Counted from the first letter of the stretch, positions 7,171 through 16,647 are shown. The stretch: 61,703 bases of DNA from Bacteroidales bacterium (GCA_029210725.1 JARGFM010000019.1:1-61703); one strand, 5' to 3'. Numbers and translations: made by a program. Notes: generated by a model from the sequence alone, not told the origin.

Positions 7171-8585
7171 TGCATTTCCTGGATATTTCAATTTTTATTC
7201 TTTACCTGTTAGGGGTATTGGGGGTAGGCCTGTATTTCCTGAGGAGAAATCAGAGCACTGATGACTACTTTGTGGGCGGTCGCAAAATGAGCAGCCTTCA
7301 TATCGGGCTTTCTGTGGTAGCCACAGATGTGGGAGGTGGTTTTTCCATTGGTTTGGGGGGATTGGGTTTTGTCATGGGAATATCGGGCAGCTGGCTCTTG
7401 TTCACCGGTCTTCTTGGGGCCTGGATAGCCGGAATTTTCCTGATTCCCCGGGTATTCAGCCTTGGGAGGGACAAGAGCTTCCTTACTTTCCCGCAACTCC
7501 TTTCTGATATCTTCAATCCAAAGGTGGCCCTTCTTGCCGGTCTGATTTCGGCTATCAGTTACCTGGGATTTACAAGCTCCCAGCTTCTTGCAGGCGCCAA
7601 ACTGGCTTCTTCCACATTTAACGGCTTAGCGTTGGATCAGGCATTGTTGCTTATGGGAGTTATCGCTGTACTATATACAAGCCTTGGTGGGATGAAAGCA
7701 GTGATCTACACAGATACCTTCCAGTGGATCGTCCTGCTGACCGGGCTCTCTTTTATTGCATTACCTTTTTCCCTGAATGCTGTAGGGGGTTGGAGTGTTG
7801 TGAGAGAAACCCTGGGCGACGAGTTTCTGTCCATGAGAAATGTATCCTGGCAACAACTTGTCAACTGGGCCTTTACTATTTTACCTATCTGGTTTGTGGG
7901 TATGACTTTGTATCAGCGCATATATGCTTCCAGGAGCGAGAGAAGCGCCCGCAGGGCCTGGTTTATTGCCGGCCTTTTTGAATTCCCGGTAATGGCTTTC
8001 CTGGGGGTGATATTGGGAATGCTCTCCAGGGTGGCCATTAAACAGGGGATCATTACTCAATATACGCTTGCCAACATTGATCCGGAGCTGGGCTTGCCGG
8101 TTCTTCTGAAAACCATTTTACCTGTTGGCTTCCTTGGTATTATAATGGCCGTCTATTTTTCGGCCATTATGTCGACCGCAGATAGTTGCCTGATGGCTTC
8201 CTCCGGCAATATCCTGACAGATGTGCTGGGGAAACACCGTGGGAAACGCAGTCTTATTTACTCCCAGATACTGACCCTGATCATTGGTATACTGGCTCTC
8301 CTGCTGGCTATGCGAATGGAAAACGTACTTGAGTTGATGCTCCTTTCCTATGCTTTTATGGTTTCCGGATTAATTGTTCCGGTACTGGCCGGCCTGTTTA
8401 CAAGAAAACCAGATTCACAGGCAGCCATGCTTGCCATGATTGGAGGAGGAACAACAACAAGTATTCTGGTGATTCTGGAACTGCCCCTGCCCCTGGAACT
8501 GGATGCTAACATTTTTGGGATAGCAGTGTCGCTGATGATTTATTTGGTAACTTTGGTATTAAAGCGAACAAAGAGCAAGTGTTAA
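7170..8585 (+). CDS. Sodium:solute symporter (SSS family)
   Basis: A 471-residue membrane transporter with about 13 hydrophobic segments. Family landmarks are the N-terminal 'STDDYFVGGRKMSSLHIGLSVVATDVGGG' with the typical D-Y-x-x-G-G-R, 'YTSLGGMKAVIYTDTFQ' in the middle, and 'SAIMSTADSCLMASSGNILTDV', which contributes the sodium site in this family. It is the last gene of the run ablA-ablB-Cys4 protein-winged-helix protein and is translationally coupled to the gene before it. Substrate cannot be read from sequence. Uptake of lysine or of a compatible solute would fit the neighbours, but a urea/proline/sugar-type substrate is not excluded. Confidence 0.88.
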   Translation: MHFLDISIFILYLLGVLGVGLYFLRRNQSTDDYFVGGRKMSSLHIGLSVVATDVGGGFSIGLGGLGFVMGISGSWLLFTGLLGAWIAGIFLIPRVFSLGRDKSFLTFPQLLSDIFNPKVALLAGLISAISYLGFTSSQLLAGAKLASSTFNGLALDQALLLMGVIAVLYTSLGGMKAVIYTDTFQWIVLLTGLSFIALPFSLNAVGGWSVVRETLGDEFLSMRNVSWQQLVNWAFTILPIWFVGMTLYQRIYASRSERSARRAWFIAGLFEFPVMAFLGVILGMLSRVAIKQGIITQYTLANIDPELGLPVLLKTILPVGFLGIIMAVYFSAIMSTADSCLMASSGNILTDVLGKHRGKRSLIYSQILTLIIGILALLLAMRMENVLELMLLSYAFMVSGLIVPVLAGLFTRKPDSQAAMLAMIGGGTTTSILVILELPLPLELDANIFGIAVSLMIYLVTLVLKRTKSKC

Positions 8586-8602
8586 CTGTAAGAGTATAAG
8601 CC

Positions 8603-9259
8603 ATGAAGCATTATTATTGCATGTTAATTTCCAGTTTGATATTTATTACAACGTATGCACAAACGAATTATATTGAAACGTCCCATTATCTTTTTTCTGA
8701 ATTTACGCAGGGAGTTATTCTTCTGAAAGCTGGAACAAGAAATGACGCTTTGCTAAATTATAATTCATTGACTGAAGAGATGATTTTCGAAAATAATGGC
8801 CAGAAAAAAGCAATTGGAATAAATGAAATACTACTTGTCGATACGGTTTTTATTAAGGATAGAAAATTTGTTGCACTGAATGGAAAATTTGTGGAATTGG
8901 TATACCATTCAAATTGGGATCTTTATGTTGAACACAAGTGCAAAGTGGAGGAACAAGGTAAACCAGCCGGATACGGCGGAACATCTCATACTGGAGCTGC
9001 CACGTCAGTATCATCGTTATATGCACAGGGCAGAGTAGTTTACAATCTGAAATTGCCCGATGATTATAAAACAAAACCTTATTCCATTTATTGGTTAAAG
9101 AGAAAGGGCAACTTATATAAGTTCATGAAAATGAGTGAATTGAAGAAGTTATATAAAGACAAGAAGGAATTATTCACGAACTATTTAAAGATAAATCGTG
9201 TGAAATACCAGGATCAGGAAGGAATTATTCAATTCATTGGATATATGGAATCAAACTAA
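8603..9259 (+). CDS. Secreted protein of unknown function
   Basis: A 218-residue protein with a signal peptide ending near TTYAQ. The rest reads as beta-strand rich with a basic C-terminal part ('MKMSELKKLYKDKKELFTNYLKIN'). The pattern of a short strand-rich domain (LLKAGTRNDALLNYNSLTEEMIF, then GINEILLVDTVFI) resembles exported proteins seen only in Bacteroidota, but I do not recognise a named family. It starts 17 bases after the symporter gene and could be read through from it, yet its codon use is more AT-rich than the abl genes, so it may be a separate acquisition. Confidence 0.6.
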   Translation: MKHYYCMLISSLIFITTYAQTNYIETSHYLFSEFTQGVILLKAGTRNDALLNYNSLTEEMIFENNGQKKAIGINEILLVDTVFIKDRKFVALNGKFVELVYHSNWDLYVEHKCKVEEQGKPAGYGGTSHTGAATSVSSLYAQGRVVYNLKLPDDYKTKPYSIYWLKRKGNLYKFMKMSELKKLYKDKKELFTNYLKINRVKYQDQEGIIQFIGYMESN

Positions 9260-9350
9260 AATAGAAGTAGTTTTTTTGTCATGGTAATTAAAGCACACCG
9301 TACCCAATATATCCCATAAAAACTGAAAAGGGGTGGTATTTCTCTAGCAT

Positions 9351-10484
9351 ATGAATGGAAAAGAAAGAATACTAACAGCCCTTGAGATAAGAGAAGCGGA
9401 TTGCGTCCCCTTGTATATCCACGGTATCAATGAGGCGCCAATCATCGGCATTGGAAAACAAATGACGGATGATCTTCCTGAACCCCGGGATTTCAGATTG
9501 ATGAATGACCGGGATAAATTCAAGCTTGTGGATACGCTTTTTATGATCCATGAGCAGTTTGACATCGACGGCATCACGACTTTTGAACTAGGTCACGAAG
9601 AAAAAGTAGATGATCTTCATGTTAAAGATGGATTCGGAGTGGTCTACAAATTGTCGGAATACGGCATTCCCGTACCTGTTGGCCACCCTCTAAAAACGAT
9701 GGCTGACCTGAAAAATTTCACTTCCCCGGTTCCCCGAAAAGAAGATTTGGGCCTTTTAAACCTTGCAGTTGAACGGTTCAAAGGTCAAAAGGCCACGTTT
9801 TGGCTTATGAGGGGCATTTTCGTCCGTTCATGGCGGTTGATCGGTATGACAAACTACATGCTAAATTTATATACCGATCCTGAATTTCTCCACCAGGTGG
9901 CGAAAATGATGTTGGAATTCAATCTTGCCCAGTTGGACCTGCTGGTTGAAGCTGGTCTTGATGTTCTTGTCATTGAAGATGATATTGCTATGGACAACGG
10001 GCCCATGATCTCTCTGGAACATTTCAAACTATTTGTAAATCAATACAACAGGCAGATCGTCGAAAGAGCGCATCAAAAAGGGCTTAAAGTGGTCAGACAC
10101 TCTGATGGTAAGCTCTGGCCCCTTTTGGATGTTCTTATCGAAACCGGGTACGATGGGATCAATCCCCTGGAGCCCCAGGCTGGTATGGCAATGAAAAAGG
10201 TAAAAGATTACTGCGGTGATAAGATCTGTCTGTTAGGGAACATCGATTGTGTGGATCTTCTGCCCAATGGGACTCCAAAGCAGGTTGAGCAGGCCGTCAT
10301 CCAAACGATTGAAGACGGGGCCGCTGGCGGCGGGTTGATAATCTGCTCTTCTAATTCGTTACATCCAGGGGTTAAGCCTGAGAACTGTATGGCGATGTTT
10401 GGGGCCGTTCGCAAACACGGTCAGTACAAAATTGCCGGCAATCGGGGGGGCGGGGATTGGCTCGAAAAAGCTTCTGAGAAATGA
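9351..10484 (+). CDS. Uroporphyrinogen decarboxylase family protein (UroD-like, likely methyltransferase type)
   Basis: A 377-residue TIM-barrel protein of the UroD/MtaA superfamily. Signatures are the opening 'MNGKERILTALEIREADCVPL', the barrel stretch 'GLDVLVIEDDIAMDNGPMIS' and the C-terminal 'VVRHSDGKLWPLLDVLIETGYDGINPLEPQAGM' followed by 'LLGNIDCVDLLPNGTP'. No other heme genes are nearby and the active-site arginine-rich N-terminus of true HemE is not evident. It is therefore more likely one of the many corrinoid-dependent methyltransferase-like or catabolic members than a heme biosynthesis enzyme. No corrinoid protein gene is adjacent, so substrate and partner stay unknown. Confidence 0.75.
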   Translation: MNGKERILTALEIREADCVPLYIHGINEAPIIGIGKQMTDDLPEPRDFRLMNDRDKFKLVDTLFMIHEQFDIDGITTFELGHEEKVDDLHVKDGFGVVYKLSEYGIPVPVGHPLKTMADLKNFTSPVPRKEDLGLLNLAVERFKGQKATFWLMRGIFVRSWRLIGMTNYMLNLYTDPEFLHQVAKMMLEFNLAQLDLLVEAGLDVLVIEDDIAMDNGPMISLEHFKLFVNQYNRQIVERAHQKGLKVVRHSDGKLWPLLDVLIETGYDGINPLEPQAGMAMKKVKDYCGDKICLLGNIDCVDLLPNGTPKQVEQAVIQTIEDGAAGGGLIICSSNSLHPGVKPENCMAMFGAVRKHGQYKIAGNRGGGDWLEKASEK

Positions 10485-10587
10485 GAAAAGGCATGATCAT
10501 TGACGGAGCAAAAAAATTAAAATGGCTGGTTGCTTTTAAAAATCAAAAAATCATACTAGCTTGTTGTTCCACCGTTAAAACATTATC

Positions 10588-11010
10588 ATGGGAGCACAGC
10601 TTTTAAAAGATCCGGAGGTTTTTCCATCAGAAGAAGTGTTGGAAAAGGTGCTTGGCAAAACATATCCTGTATTCGAAGCGTTTATGAACGCCGCAGAATC
10701 TGAAGAGTTTAAACTCAACCCTGAATGGCGTTATTATAATGACGGCAAAGCATGGTTATGCAAAATAGTTTTTAAAAAGAAAACAGTAGTCTGGTTGTCG
10801 GTATGGTCAAACAGTTTTAAGGTTGCATTCTATTTCACAGAAAAGAGTGGTGAAGGAATAACTGAATTAGAAATTAGTGATTCGATAAAAGAGGCCTATA
10901 TAAAGCATGTCCCAATCGGGAAATTAAAACCTGTTATTGTTGAGATAAGAGAGAAGTCTCAGCTTCCGGATATCTATTCCTTACTTGAGTATAAGATTGG
11001 AAAGCTTTGA
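10588..11010 (+). CDS. DUF3788 family protein
   Basis: A 140-residue soluble protein. Its pattern 'EWRYYNDGKAWLCKIVFKKKTVVWLSVWSNSFKVAFYF' followed by a 'GKLKPVIVEIRE' block is characteristic of DUF3788, a family found mainly in Bacteroidota and Firmicutes with no established function. The fold is related to the YdhG/DUF1801 small alpha-beta proteins by general appearance only. It stands alone between the UroD-like gene and a secreted propeller gene. Confidence 0.75.
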   Translation: MGAQLLKDPEVFPSEEVLEKVLGKTYPVFEAFMNAAESEEFKLNPEWRYYNDGKAWLCKIVFKKKTVVWLSVWSNSFKVAFYFTEKSGEGITELEISDSIKEAYIKHVPIGKLKPVIVEIREKSQLPDIYSLLEYKIGKL

Positions 11011-11102
11011 TCAAATAAATCACTAAACCGGATCCCTGTATCCTCTGCAGAAATTAGCGGCAGAGTCACCGGAGCCGGAATTTTAAAAAATTGGAGGTAA
11101 TT

Positions 11103-12551
11103 ATGAAGGCAAAAATTAGTTCTGGCTTGCTGGTCACGATGGTGATTTTAGCGCTTCATATGGACAGCTCTGTTTATGGCCAAAATTGGCCAATGATAAA
11201 TTTCAATAAGGAAAGAACATCATGGGTCTCTGGTGAAACTGTACTTCATCCACCACTGCAGCAAAAAAATGAGATTCCTGTTAAATCCACCGGAGACTAT
11301 ATAAGGCTCAACTATCTGACCTTTTTTGATAACCTGCTTGCTCTGGCTGTTGGCAGGGATCCAAATACGTTAGAGGTTGTTGATATAGTGAGTGGTGATA
11401 CCTTATGGACTTTTGAAGTTGCTGATTCGGAGGGAGCTATGAGTTTTGTATGTGCGCAGAATGATTCCATGATTTTCGCGGGAGGTCAGCGCGGATGGGG
11501 GCTTTTTGCGCTTAATGCCATAACGGGAGCGCAGAAGTGGAGTAAACCCGTTGGCAATCTTTACGCCAGAAGTATCATACTTGACAACGAATTTGCTTAC
11601 ATTCTTGGTGACAGTCTTTACTGCCTTTCTATTGCAGATGGATCAACAGTTTGGTCTAAGAATATATCCTTTCAAAGTACCCCGGCTGTGGATGATAAGT
11701 ATGTATATGTTGTAGGAAACTATAAGGCTCAGGTCTTCGATAAATTGTCGGGCGAACTTGAGTGGTGGAGACCGGTTTCTGAACGAACGACAGGGGGAAC
11801 TGTGGTGGACAATGACTGTTTTTACACGCAGTCCAATGATACGATTTTTGCATATAACAAAGAGAGCTGGGATGAAAAATGGATCTATGTAAGTCCAGGT
11901 GATACGATCCAGTCTGAAGCACAAAATTCAATCGCCATTACGGATAACAGATTATGTTTTACAATAAAGGGTAATAGTGAAGGAGACGGAGAATTGGTTA
12001 CATTAAATAAAGAAACCGGTGGATTCATTTGGGCTCATTCATTTCCAGAAGACTACATGTTTGCACCCACTATTGCCAATGGGGTAGTGTATATTATACC
12101 ATATCCGGAGGCTGCATTGTATGGGTTTAATCTGGAAAATGGAACGCAGCTTTTTTATGATGACTCTTTTTCATACACAGGTCAGGCAATTGTGGCAAAT
12201 CATCAACTATTTGTTGTAACACGTTATAGTGTCGTTGTATTTGGAAATTCCGAAACAAGCCTGGAGGATTCGGAAAATTCAGATCTCTCAGCATTTGAAC
12301 TCATGCAAAATTTTCCGAATCCTTTTAGTACCATGACAAGGATCAGATTCAATCTGCCACAGAGCGCGTTTGCAGACTTAAAAGTCTATAACTCCCTGGG
12401 TGAAGAAATCTGTACGTTGGTCAGGGAAGAGCGGGCACCCGGTCTGCACAGTATTGATTTTGATGGCACTCACCTGCCTGGCGGATTATACTTTTATAAA
12501 TTGGATGCTGGTTCATTCGAAACTACAAGGCAGATGGTAGTAATTAAATAG
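11103..12551 (+). CDS. Secreted PQQ-like beta-propeller with T9SS type A C-terminal sorting domain
   Basis: A 482-residue protein exported in two steps. The signal peptide ends near SVYGQ. A seven-to-eight bladed propeller follows, with repeats such as 'DIVSGDTLWTFEV', 'ALNAITGAQKWSKPV' and 'CLSIADGSTVWSKNI'. The C-terminal ~85 residues form a type A sorting domain: FELMQNFPNPFSTMTRIRFNL marks its start, then 'DLKVYNSLGEEICTLV', 'PGLHSIDFDGTHLPGGLYFYKL' and the end RQMVVIK. The T9SS, whose SprA subunit is encoded in this window, would carry it to the cell surface and cleave the tail. The ATG at 11103 is preferred over an in-frame TTG at 11091 because a GGAGGT ribosome site lies directly between them. 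Confidence 0.87.
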   Translation: MKAKISSGLLVTMVILALHMDSSVYGQNWPMINFNKERTSWVSGETVLHPPLQQKNEIPVKSTGDYIRLNYLTFFDNLLALAVGRDPNTLEVVDIVSGDTLWTFEVADSEGAMSFVCAQNDSMIFAGGQRGWGLFALNAITGAQKWSKPVGNLYARSIILDNEFAYILGDSLYCLSIADGSTVWSKNISFQSTPAVDDKYVYVVGNYKAQVFDKLSGELEWWRPVSERTTGGTVVDNDCFYTQSNDTIFAYNKESWDEKWIYVSPGDTIQSEAQNSIAITDNRLCFTIKGNSEGDGELVTLNKETGGFIWAHSFPEDYMFAPTIANGVVYIIPYPEAALYGFNLENGTQLFYDDSFSYTGQAIVANHQLFVVTRYSVVVFGNSETSLEDSENSDLSAFELMQNFPNPFSTMTRIRFNLPQSAFADLKVYNSLGEEICTLVREERAPGLHSIDFDGTHLPGGLYFYKLDAGSFETTRQMVVIK

Positions 12552-12614
12552 CAGGACCCGGTCACTCTCAATGGAGGGGGTATCGTTGTTCCTCCTGACC
12601 TCAAAGCCCGTTTC

Positions 12615-14066
12615 TCACGGGACCACTGTAACGATCACCCTTCTGTAGCTGGATAAGGCCGGGCTTCCTTTATCTGTGACCCTCAGGATGAAATGGACAG
12701 TTTGGGGGCTCTCCACCACGGGTGCCCTGATGGTGTGAATATTATAGAGGTTTTCGGCAAAAGGCCTGAAATTAACAATCCCGTCGAAGGACCCTGCTTC
12801 GGGGTATTGGAACCACCAGTAACTAAGCCCGTCACCGTCAGGATCATAAGACCCATCAGCATCCAGCTTGAAGTTTTCTCCGGATTTGACAGTGAACTGA
12901 GCTGGCTGGTTGATCCCGGCTACAGGTGCGTGATTGGCCTCTTCGTAAGAGAGGATGCACCAGTCCATCCGGGTGGCAAAATCATGCTGGAAGTCTTCCC
13001 TCCATCTCCAGAGAGTGACATGATTACCCGTGTACTCTGCCGTATCGGGCCGGATGGCCCTGCCTGTATAATTGGGTATGCGGGGCCGGTAGGTATCCTC
13101 CGTATTGGTCCAGATGGGACGGGTTTCCACCACCTGGTTACCGGCAGTTTGAATGCCGGGTGATGGTGCTGCAGGGTCCGGAGTGTAAAGGTCATACCGG
13201 CCTCCCCAGCTACCGTATTCGGGATGGTTGTCCCAGTATGGGTTCAGTCCGTTGGGGATCAACGACAACCAGGAAGGGGTATCACCTTCCATTCCATAGG
13301 CCACATCGGGATACTCTGCTCCAAGGGGACCATGGCCCTGCTGGATGTTTTCAGTGAGCCAGGGGTTGCTGATCACTTCGTTATTGGCTCCGGGGATCTC
13401 CCGGTTGATAGCCGACCAGGTGGCGGTTCGGTAATTACCCGGACTGACCACGTAGAACAAATCCGGAAATTCCTTTCGCATCCACGGCCCTGAGTCATCC
13501 TGGTCCGAGATGGTATAGACTCTTAGTTTATTAATCAAACGGACCGCTTCGCTTGCATTTTTTGTTTTCCGGATCTTCCAGAGAGCCTGAGCCAGGGTAT
13601 TGGGGCCACCCCAAACCGATACCCAGAGCGGACGGGCATCCTCTTTCTCCAGGACCCGGATGATCCAGTCGGATCCCCCGGAATCCTTTCCTTCTCCGAC
13701 GGCCTCCATGCCATAAGCCGGCAGCCCTTGTTTCACAAGCGCATGCAGATCACCGGCCTCCGGAAAGTCCGGATCGTGTTTGAGCAGGTTCGGCTGCACT
13801 TTGGAATAAGCTTCAATGATCCTGTGAACGGTTTCCGGAGCCACCCTGGATCTCTGGTGGGTGGATGTGGTGGCGATCAGTCCCTCGATATCTATTTCAT
13901 TGGCATAGAGGAGCAAGCGGACAAGTGTCTGAGCGTCATCGGGATCAGCCTCTATATCGGTGAGTACCAGCAAACGGTGCCGGGTTGTTTCCTGGGCTGC
14001 CGTGAGTGCCGGATGAATCAATATAAGAATTGCGATGAACAGTAATACGGTCATTCTGGTTTTCAT
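12615..14066 (-). CDS. DUF1593 nucleoside hydrolase-like secreted protein with PKD-like C-terminal domain
   Basis: A 483-residue exported protein (signal peptide to about TAAQE). The N-terminal domain begins with 'HRLLVLTDIEADPDDAQTLVRLLLY', the Asp-rich calcium-binding motif of the inosine-uridine nucleoside hydrolase fold as found in DUF1593. Further family motifs are 'SDWIIRVLEKEDARPLWVSVWGGPNTLAQAL' and 'FPDLFYVVSPGNYRTATW'. The last ~100 residues ('VKSGENFKLDADGSYDPDGDGLSYWWFQYPEAG') look like a PKD/cadherin-type beta-sandwich. Relatives are often found with polysaccharide-degrading enzymes. The substrate is unproven. The ATG at 14066 precedes the signal peptide directly; a start further upstream would leave a non-native extension. 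Confidence 0.82.
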   Translation of the reverse strand: MKTRMTVLLFIAILILIHPALTAAQETTRHRLLVLTDIEADPDDAQTLVRLLLYANEIDIEGLIATTSTHQRSRVAPETVHRIIEAYSKVQPNLLKHDPDFPEAGDLHALVKQGLPAYGMEAVGEGKDSGGSDWIIRVLEKEDARPLWVSVWGGPNTLAQALWKIRKTKNASEAVRLINKLRVYTISDQDDSGPWMRKEFPDLFYVVSPGNYRTATWSAINREIPGANNEVISNPWLTENIQQGHGPLGAEYPDVAYGMEGDTPSWLSLIPNGLNPYWDNHPEYGSWGGRYDLYTPDPAAPSPGIQTAGNQVVETRPIWTNTEDTYRPRIPNYTGRAIRPDTAEYTGNHVTLWRWREDFQHDFATRMDWCILSYEEANHAPVAGINQPAQFTVKSGENFKLDADGSYDPDGDGLSYWWFQYPEAGSFDGIVNFRPFAENLYNIHTIRAPVVESPQTVHFILRVTDKGSPALSSYRRVIVTVVP

Positions 14067-14196
14067 GGCCTGCGGTTTTTTTTCAGTGTGAAATGTTGTG
14101 ACTACCAAATATCGTTAGTTTTCGGAACTAAAAGAAAAGAAACAGGTGAATCTATTTCTCGTGATATTTACTTTGATTAAAAGCTCCATCTGCTGC

Positions 14197-14221
14197 GCCT
14201 AACTTTGGTCAAATATTAGGC
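14197..14221. other. Weak inverted repeat in the gap between the DUF1593 and DUF5916 genes
   Basis: GCCTAA (14197-14202) and TTAGGC (14216-14221) could pair across a 13-base loop, just after the end of the DUF5916 gene on the minus strand. It may be a terminator or chance. The rest of the 172-base gap holds nothing recognisable. Confidence 0.2.
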
Positions 14222-14238
14222 AGAACCTATTTCCTATA

Positions 14239-16032
14239 TTAAGCACAGCAAATCCAGTAATCGTTAAAGAGTTTTACGTAGGTATCTTCCAGCTCGAATC
14301 GCAAATCACTGGTGTTTATGAATCGGATTCGGTATCCCAGCGAAGCCTCCCGGTCCGTGAAGCTCCAGTCCCCGTCCAGGTAGCTAAAGAACCGGGCCGT
14401 TGGGCCGTGCCGGCTGATCACCCTGCTATCCGGATAAAACTGATAGGAGATATAGGGACCGAACATGAAATATCCCGTTCTTGGGAAGAAACCCATCTCG
14501 GCATTGAATCCCTCTCCGATGTATTCATGAGTCCAGAATACACTTATATTTCTCTCATTGTATCTCAGACTGGTCCCATGGGACCAGTTCCCGGTTTGAC
14601 GGACGGGATCATCGGAACGAAATCCATAAATAGATCCGGTCCATTTATCATTCTGCGTCAAGAGGTTGTACTGAAGCCCGTACACCCGGTTATACCGGTT
14701 CTGGTCGCCAAAGTCAAAACCCCTGTCCTGGTCCTTATTGAAATTGATGGCCTGCTTGTTGGTGATAATCCCGGAAATGCTTGAACGGCCGAAGATCTGT
14801 TTCCGGAAGGTGGCAACCGTATAATTAAAGGCCGGAATATCATCCCCATCGTCCGCCATCAGGTTTGTGGACTGGGCATTTAACAATCCTGTACTAAAAC
14901 CCCTTCCCAGCAGGCCGCTCATGCGGGCCCCGAATAAAAGGGGAGCATTCAGTCCTATTCTCCTGGAAAAGAACACCTGGGAACGCCTGAAACCAAAATC
15001 GCTGAAAAGATCGCTGTTCTCCAGGAAGAATTGCCTTTTTTCAGGAAAGAACAGTTCAAACCGGGTGATGTTGGTCTGCTGTTCGTCCACCTCCACGGTG
15101 GAGAAGTCCGGGTTGACCGTCAAATCGAGGTTCATGGAAGTGGAGAGTGCGATTTTCCCGTCAAATCCCGCTTTCCCGTCAAATTGGACCTTGTTATTTA
15201 CAGCCATATCCTGGTTGGCCGAACCTGACAGGTAGGGAATGAGGGAAATATTTGCTCCGGCGGGAGGGGGTACCGTGTCCCATTTCAATCCTCCGGAAAA
15301 AGTAAGCGAGGTGGGACGGTACTGACGCTCCACCCGGGTCCAGGTGGACCGTTCGTTCCTTTTCATGTCATTGCGCACCAGCTGGATGTTCCATTGGGTG
15401 ATCTTATCGTTGTAGCGTATGGTCTTAAACGGGATCCTGATCTCCGCGGTCCAGCTGCTGTCGTTCCTCTGAACCTCCGAGTACCAGATGTTGTCCCAGG
15501 AGGATGAAACGGGAGTAAAGCCGCCTCCGCCCCCCGACAACAATCCTTCCAGTTGAACTCCCAGGGGTGAAACTGCAAATACAAAGCCATTGGTCAGATC
15601 GTCATAGGGATCCAGGATCAGCATGAAATAGTCGTTATCCTGATACCTGAAATCCCGTTTCAGGGATTCAACCACATATTTCCCCGGTAAGTTGTCGAAG
15701 CAGGTGATGCCTGCATAAAGGCTGTTGTGATTATAAGTAAAGCGGACTTCCGTTTTTGACTCTGCCGGGGACTGATCAGATGGGAAATTCTGCTGAAAGC
15801 CGGTGGCAATTTCCGCAGCTGACCAGGCCTTCTCATTTAAGCTGCCATCCAGGACGATATCCGATTGGCTTTGGACGATGTTTACGGTTTTTTCCGGGAT
15901 TCTTCTGCTCCTTGCCTTTGCTGTAAAAAAGAGCTCAAAGCGGTCCTGTGCAAGCAATGGGGACACCTGCATCAAACAGAACAGAACCGCAAGGATTGCC
16001 TGGCACCTGAAAAACACAGAAGGCCTGCTCAT
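14239..16032 (-). CDS. DUF5916 / family 9 carbohydrate-binding-like outer-membrane protein, probably C-terminally truncated
   Basis: Begins with a signal peptide (to LLAQD). A CBM9-like domain follows ('IVLDGSLNEKAWSAAEIATGFQQNFPSDQSPAESKTEVRFTY', through 'SSWTAEIRIPFKTIRY'), then the DUF5916 barrel region ('LDLTVNPDFSTVEVDEQQTNITRFELFFPEKRQFFLENSDLF'). Family proteins usually run to well over 700 residues and end in a series of barrel strands. This one stops at about 597 with the odd tail 'KLFNDYWICCA', and the bases downstream continue in no frame with family-like sequence. I read it as a gene that has lost its last part, possibly non-functional. ATG 16032 is preferred to GTG 16038. Function of the family is not established. 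Confidence 0.7.
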   Translation of the reverse strand: MSRPSVFFRCQAILAVLFCLMQVSPLLAQDRFELFFTAKARSRRIPEKTVNIVQSQSDIVLDGSLNEKAWSAAEIATGFQQNFPSDQSPAESKTEVRFTYNHNSLYAGITCFDNLPGKYVVESLKRDFRYQDNDYFMLILDPYDDLTNGFVFAVSPLGVQLEGLLSGGGGGFTPVSSSWDNIWYSEVQRNDSSWTAEIRIPFKTIRYNDKITQWNIQLVRNDMKRNERSTWTRVERQYRPTSLTFSGGLKWDTVPPPAGANISLIPYLSGSANQDMAVNNKVQFDGKAGFDGKIALSTSMNLDLTVNPDFSTVEVDEQQTNITRFELFFPEKRQFFLENSDLFSDFGFRRSQVFFSRRIGLNAPLLFGARMSGLLGRGFSTGLLNAQSTNLMADDGDDIPAFNYTVATFRKQIFGRSSISGIITNKQAINFNKDQDRGFDFGDQNRYNRVYGLQYNLLTQNDKWTGSIYGFRSDDPVRQTGNWSHGTSLRYNERNISVFWTHEYIGEGFNAEMGFFPRTGYFMFGPYISYQFYPDSRVISRHGPTARFFSYLDGDWSFTDREASLGYRIRFINTSDLRFELEDTYVKLFNDYWICCA

Positions 16033-16149
16033 TTCCACATTTTTGAATGGGATAGAGCTTCTATCCGATCAACAAGTTAATCAAGACTTTTGCTTTATCC
16101 AACACAGGCAGGGAAAATCCATGTTACAGAAGCCTTATGGTGAGCATGA

Positions 16150-16647
16150 TCAGAGCCGGGTGGTGAAGTGGAGCTCGTCGACTCCGGCCACCTCCGCCAG
16201 GTTCTCGAGCAGGTCGCTCTCCATGCGTCCCCGTACATGAACCAGCACATTTTCACCGCCTCCCACCACTACGATCAGGTCCCTGATCTTGCCGTTCCTT
16301 TCCCGGGCGGCAATGAGCACGTCTTCGCCATCCTCATGCACCTCCATTAACAACTGGTAATGATCGGCGGAAAGATTGATCTCTTCGGTGAAATTCACCT
16401 CCGGATACAGGTACGATTCTTCAATGGTCAGCACGGTCACCGATCTTAAGGAGCGGAGCAGAACTCTCTCCTCGTAGTCGAGGTCCCCGATGAATCCGGC
16501 CAGACGCATGACAAATCCGGGAATCTTCAGGGCCACCACGCTCTCTTCGCCCCTGTACTGGTAGTAAAGCCTGTCAAAACCAGCAGGCTGGGCAAAAAGG
16601 CTTAGTCCGCCTGAGATGATCAGTAGGGATAGTATCAGTTTTTTCAT
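16150..16647 (-). CDS. DUF4252 domain protein, secreted
   Basis: A 165-residue exported protein with signal peptide ending near LFAQ. 'IPGFVMRLAGFIGDL...RSLRSVTVLTIEE' and the end 'GKIRDLIVVVGGGENVLVHVRGRMESDLLENL' are typical of DUF4252, a Bacteroidota family often encoded with an ECF sigma factor and anti-sigma protein. No sigma factor is adjacent here; instead QueG lies 50 bases upstream on the same strand. The gene may therefore be an isolated copy. Function unknown. Confidence 0.78.
   Translation of the reverse strand: MKKLILSLLIISGGLSLFAQPAGFDRLYYQYRGEESVVALKIPGFVMRLAGFIGDLDYEERVLLRSLRSVTVLTIEESYLYPEVNFTEEINLSADHYQLLMEVHEDGEDVLIAARERNGKIRDLIVVVGGGENVLVHVRGRMESDLLENLAEVAGVDELHFTTRL

Noticed and set aside
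9351-10484. HemE, a true heme biosynthesis enzyme
   Set aside because: No other heme gene nearby and the protein looks like the broad UroD/MtaA superfamily; naming it hemE would overstate the evidence.
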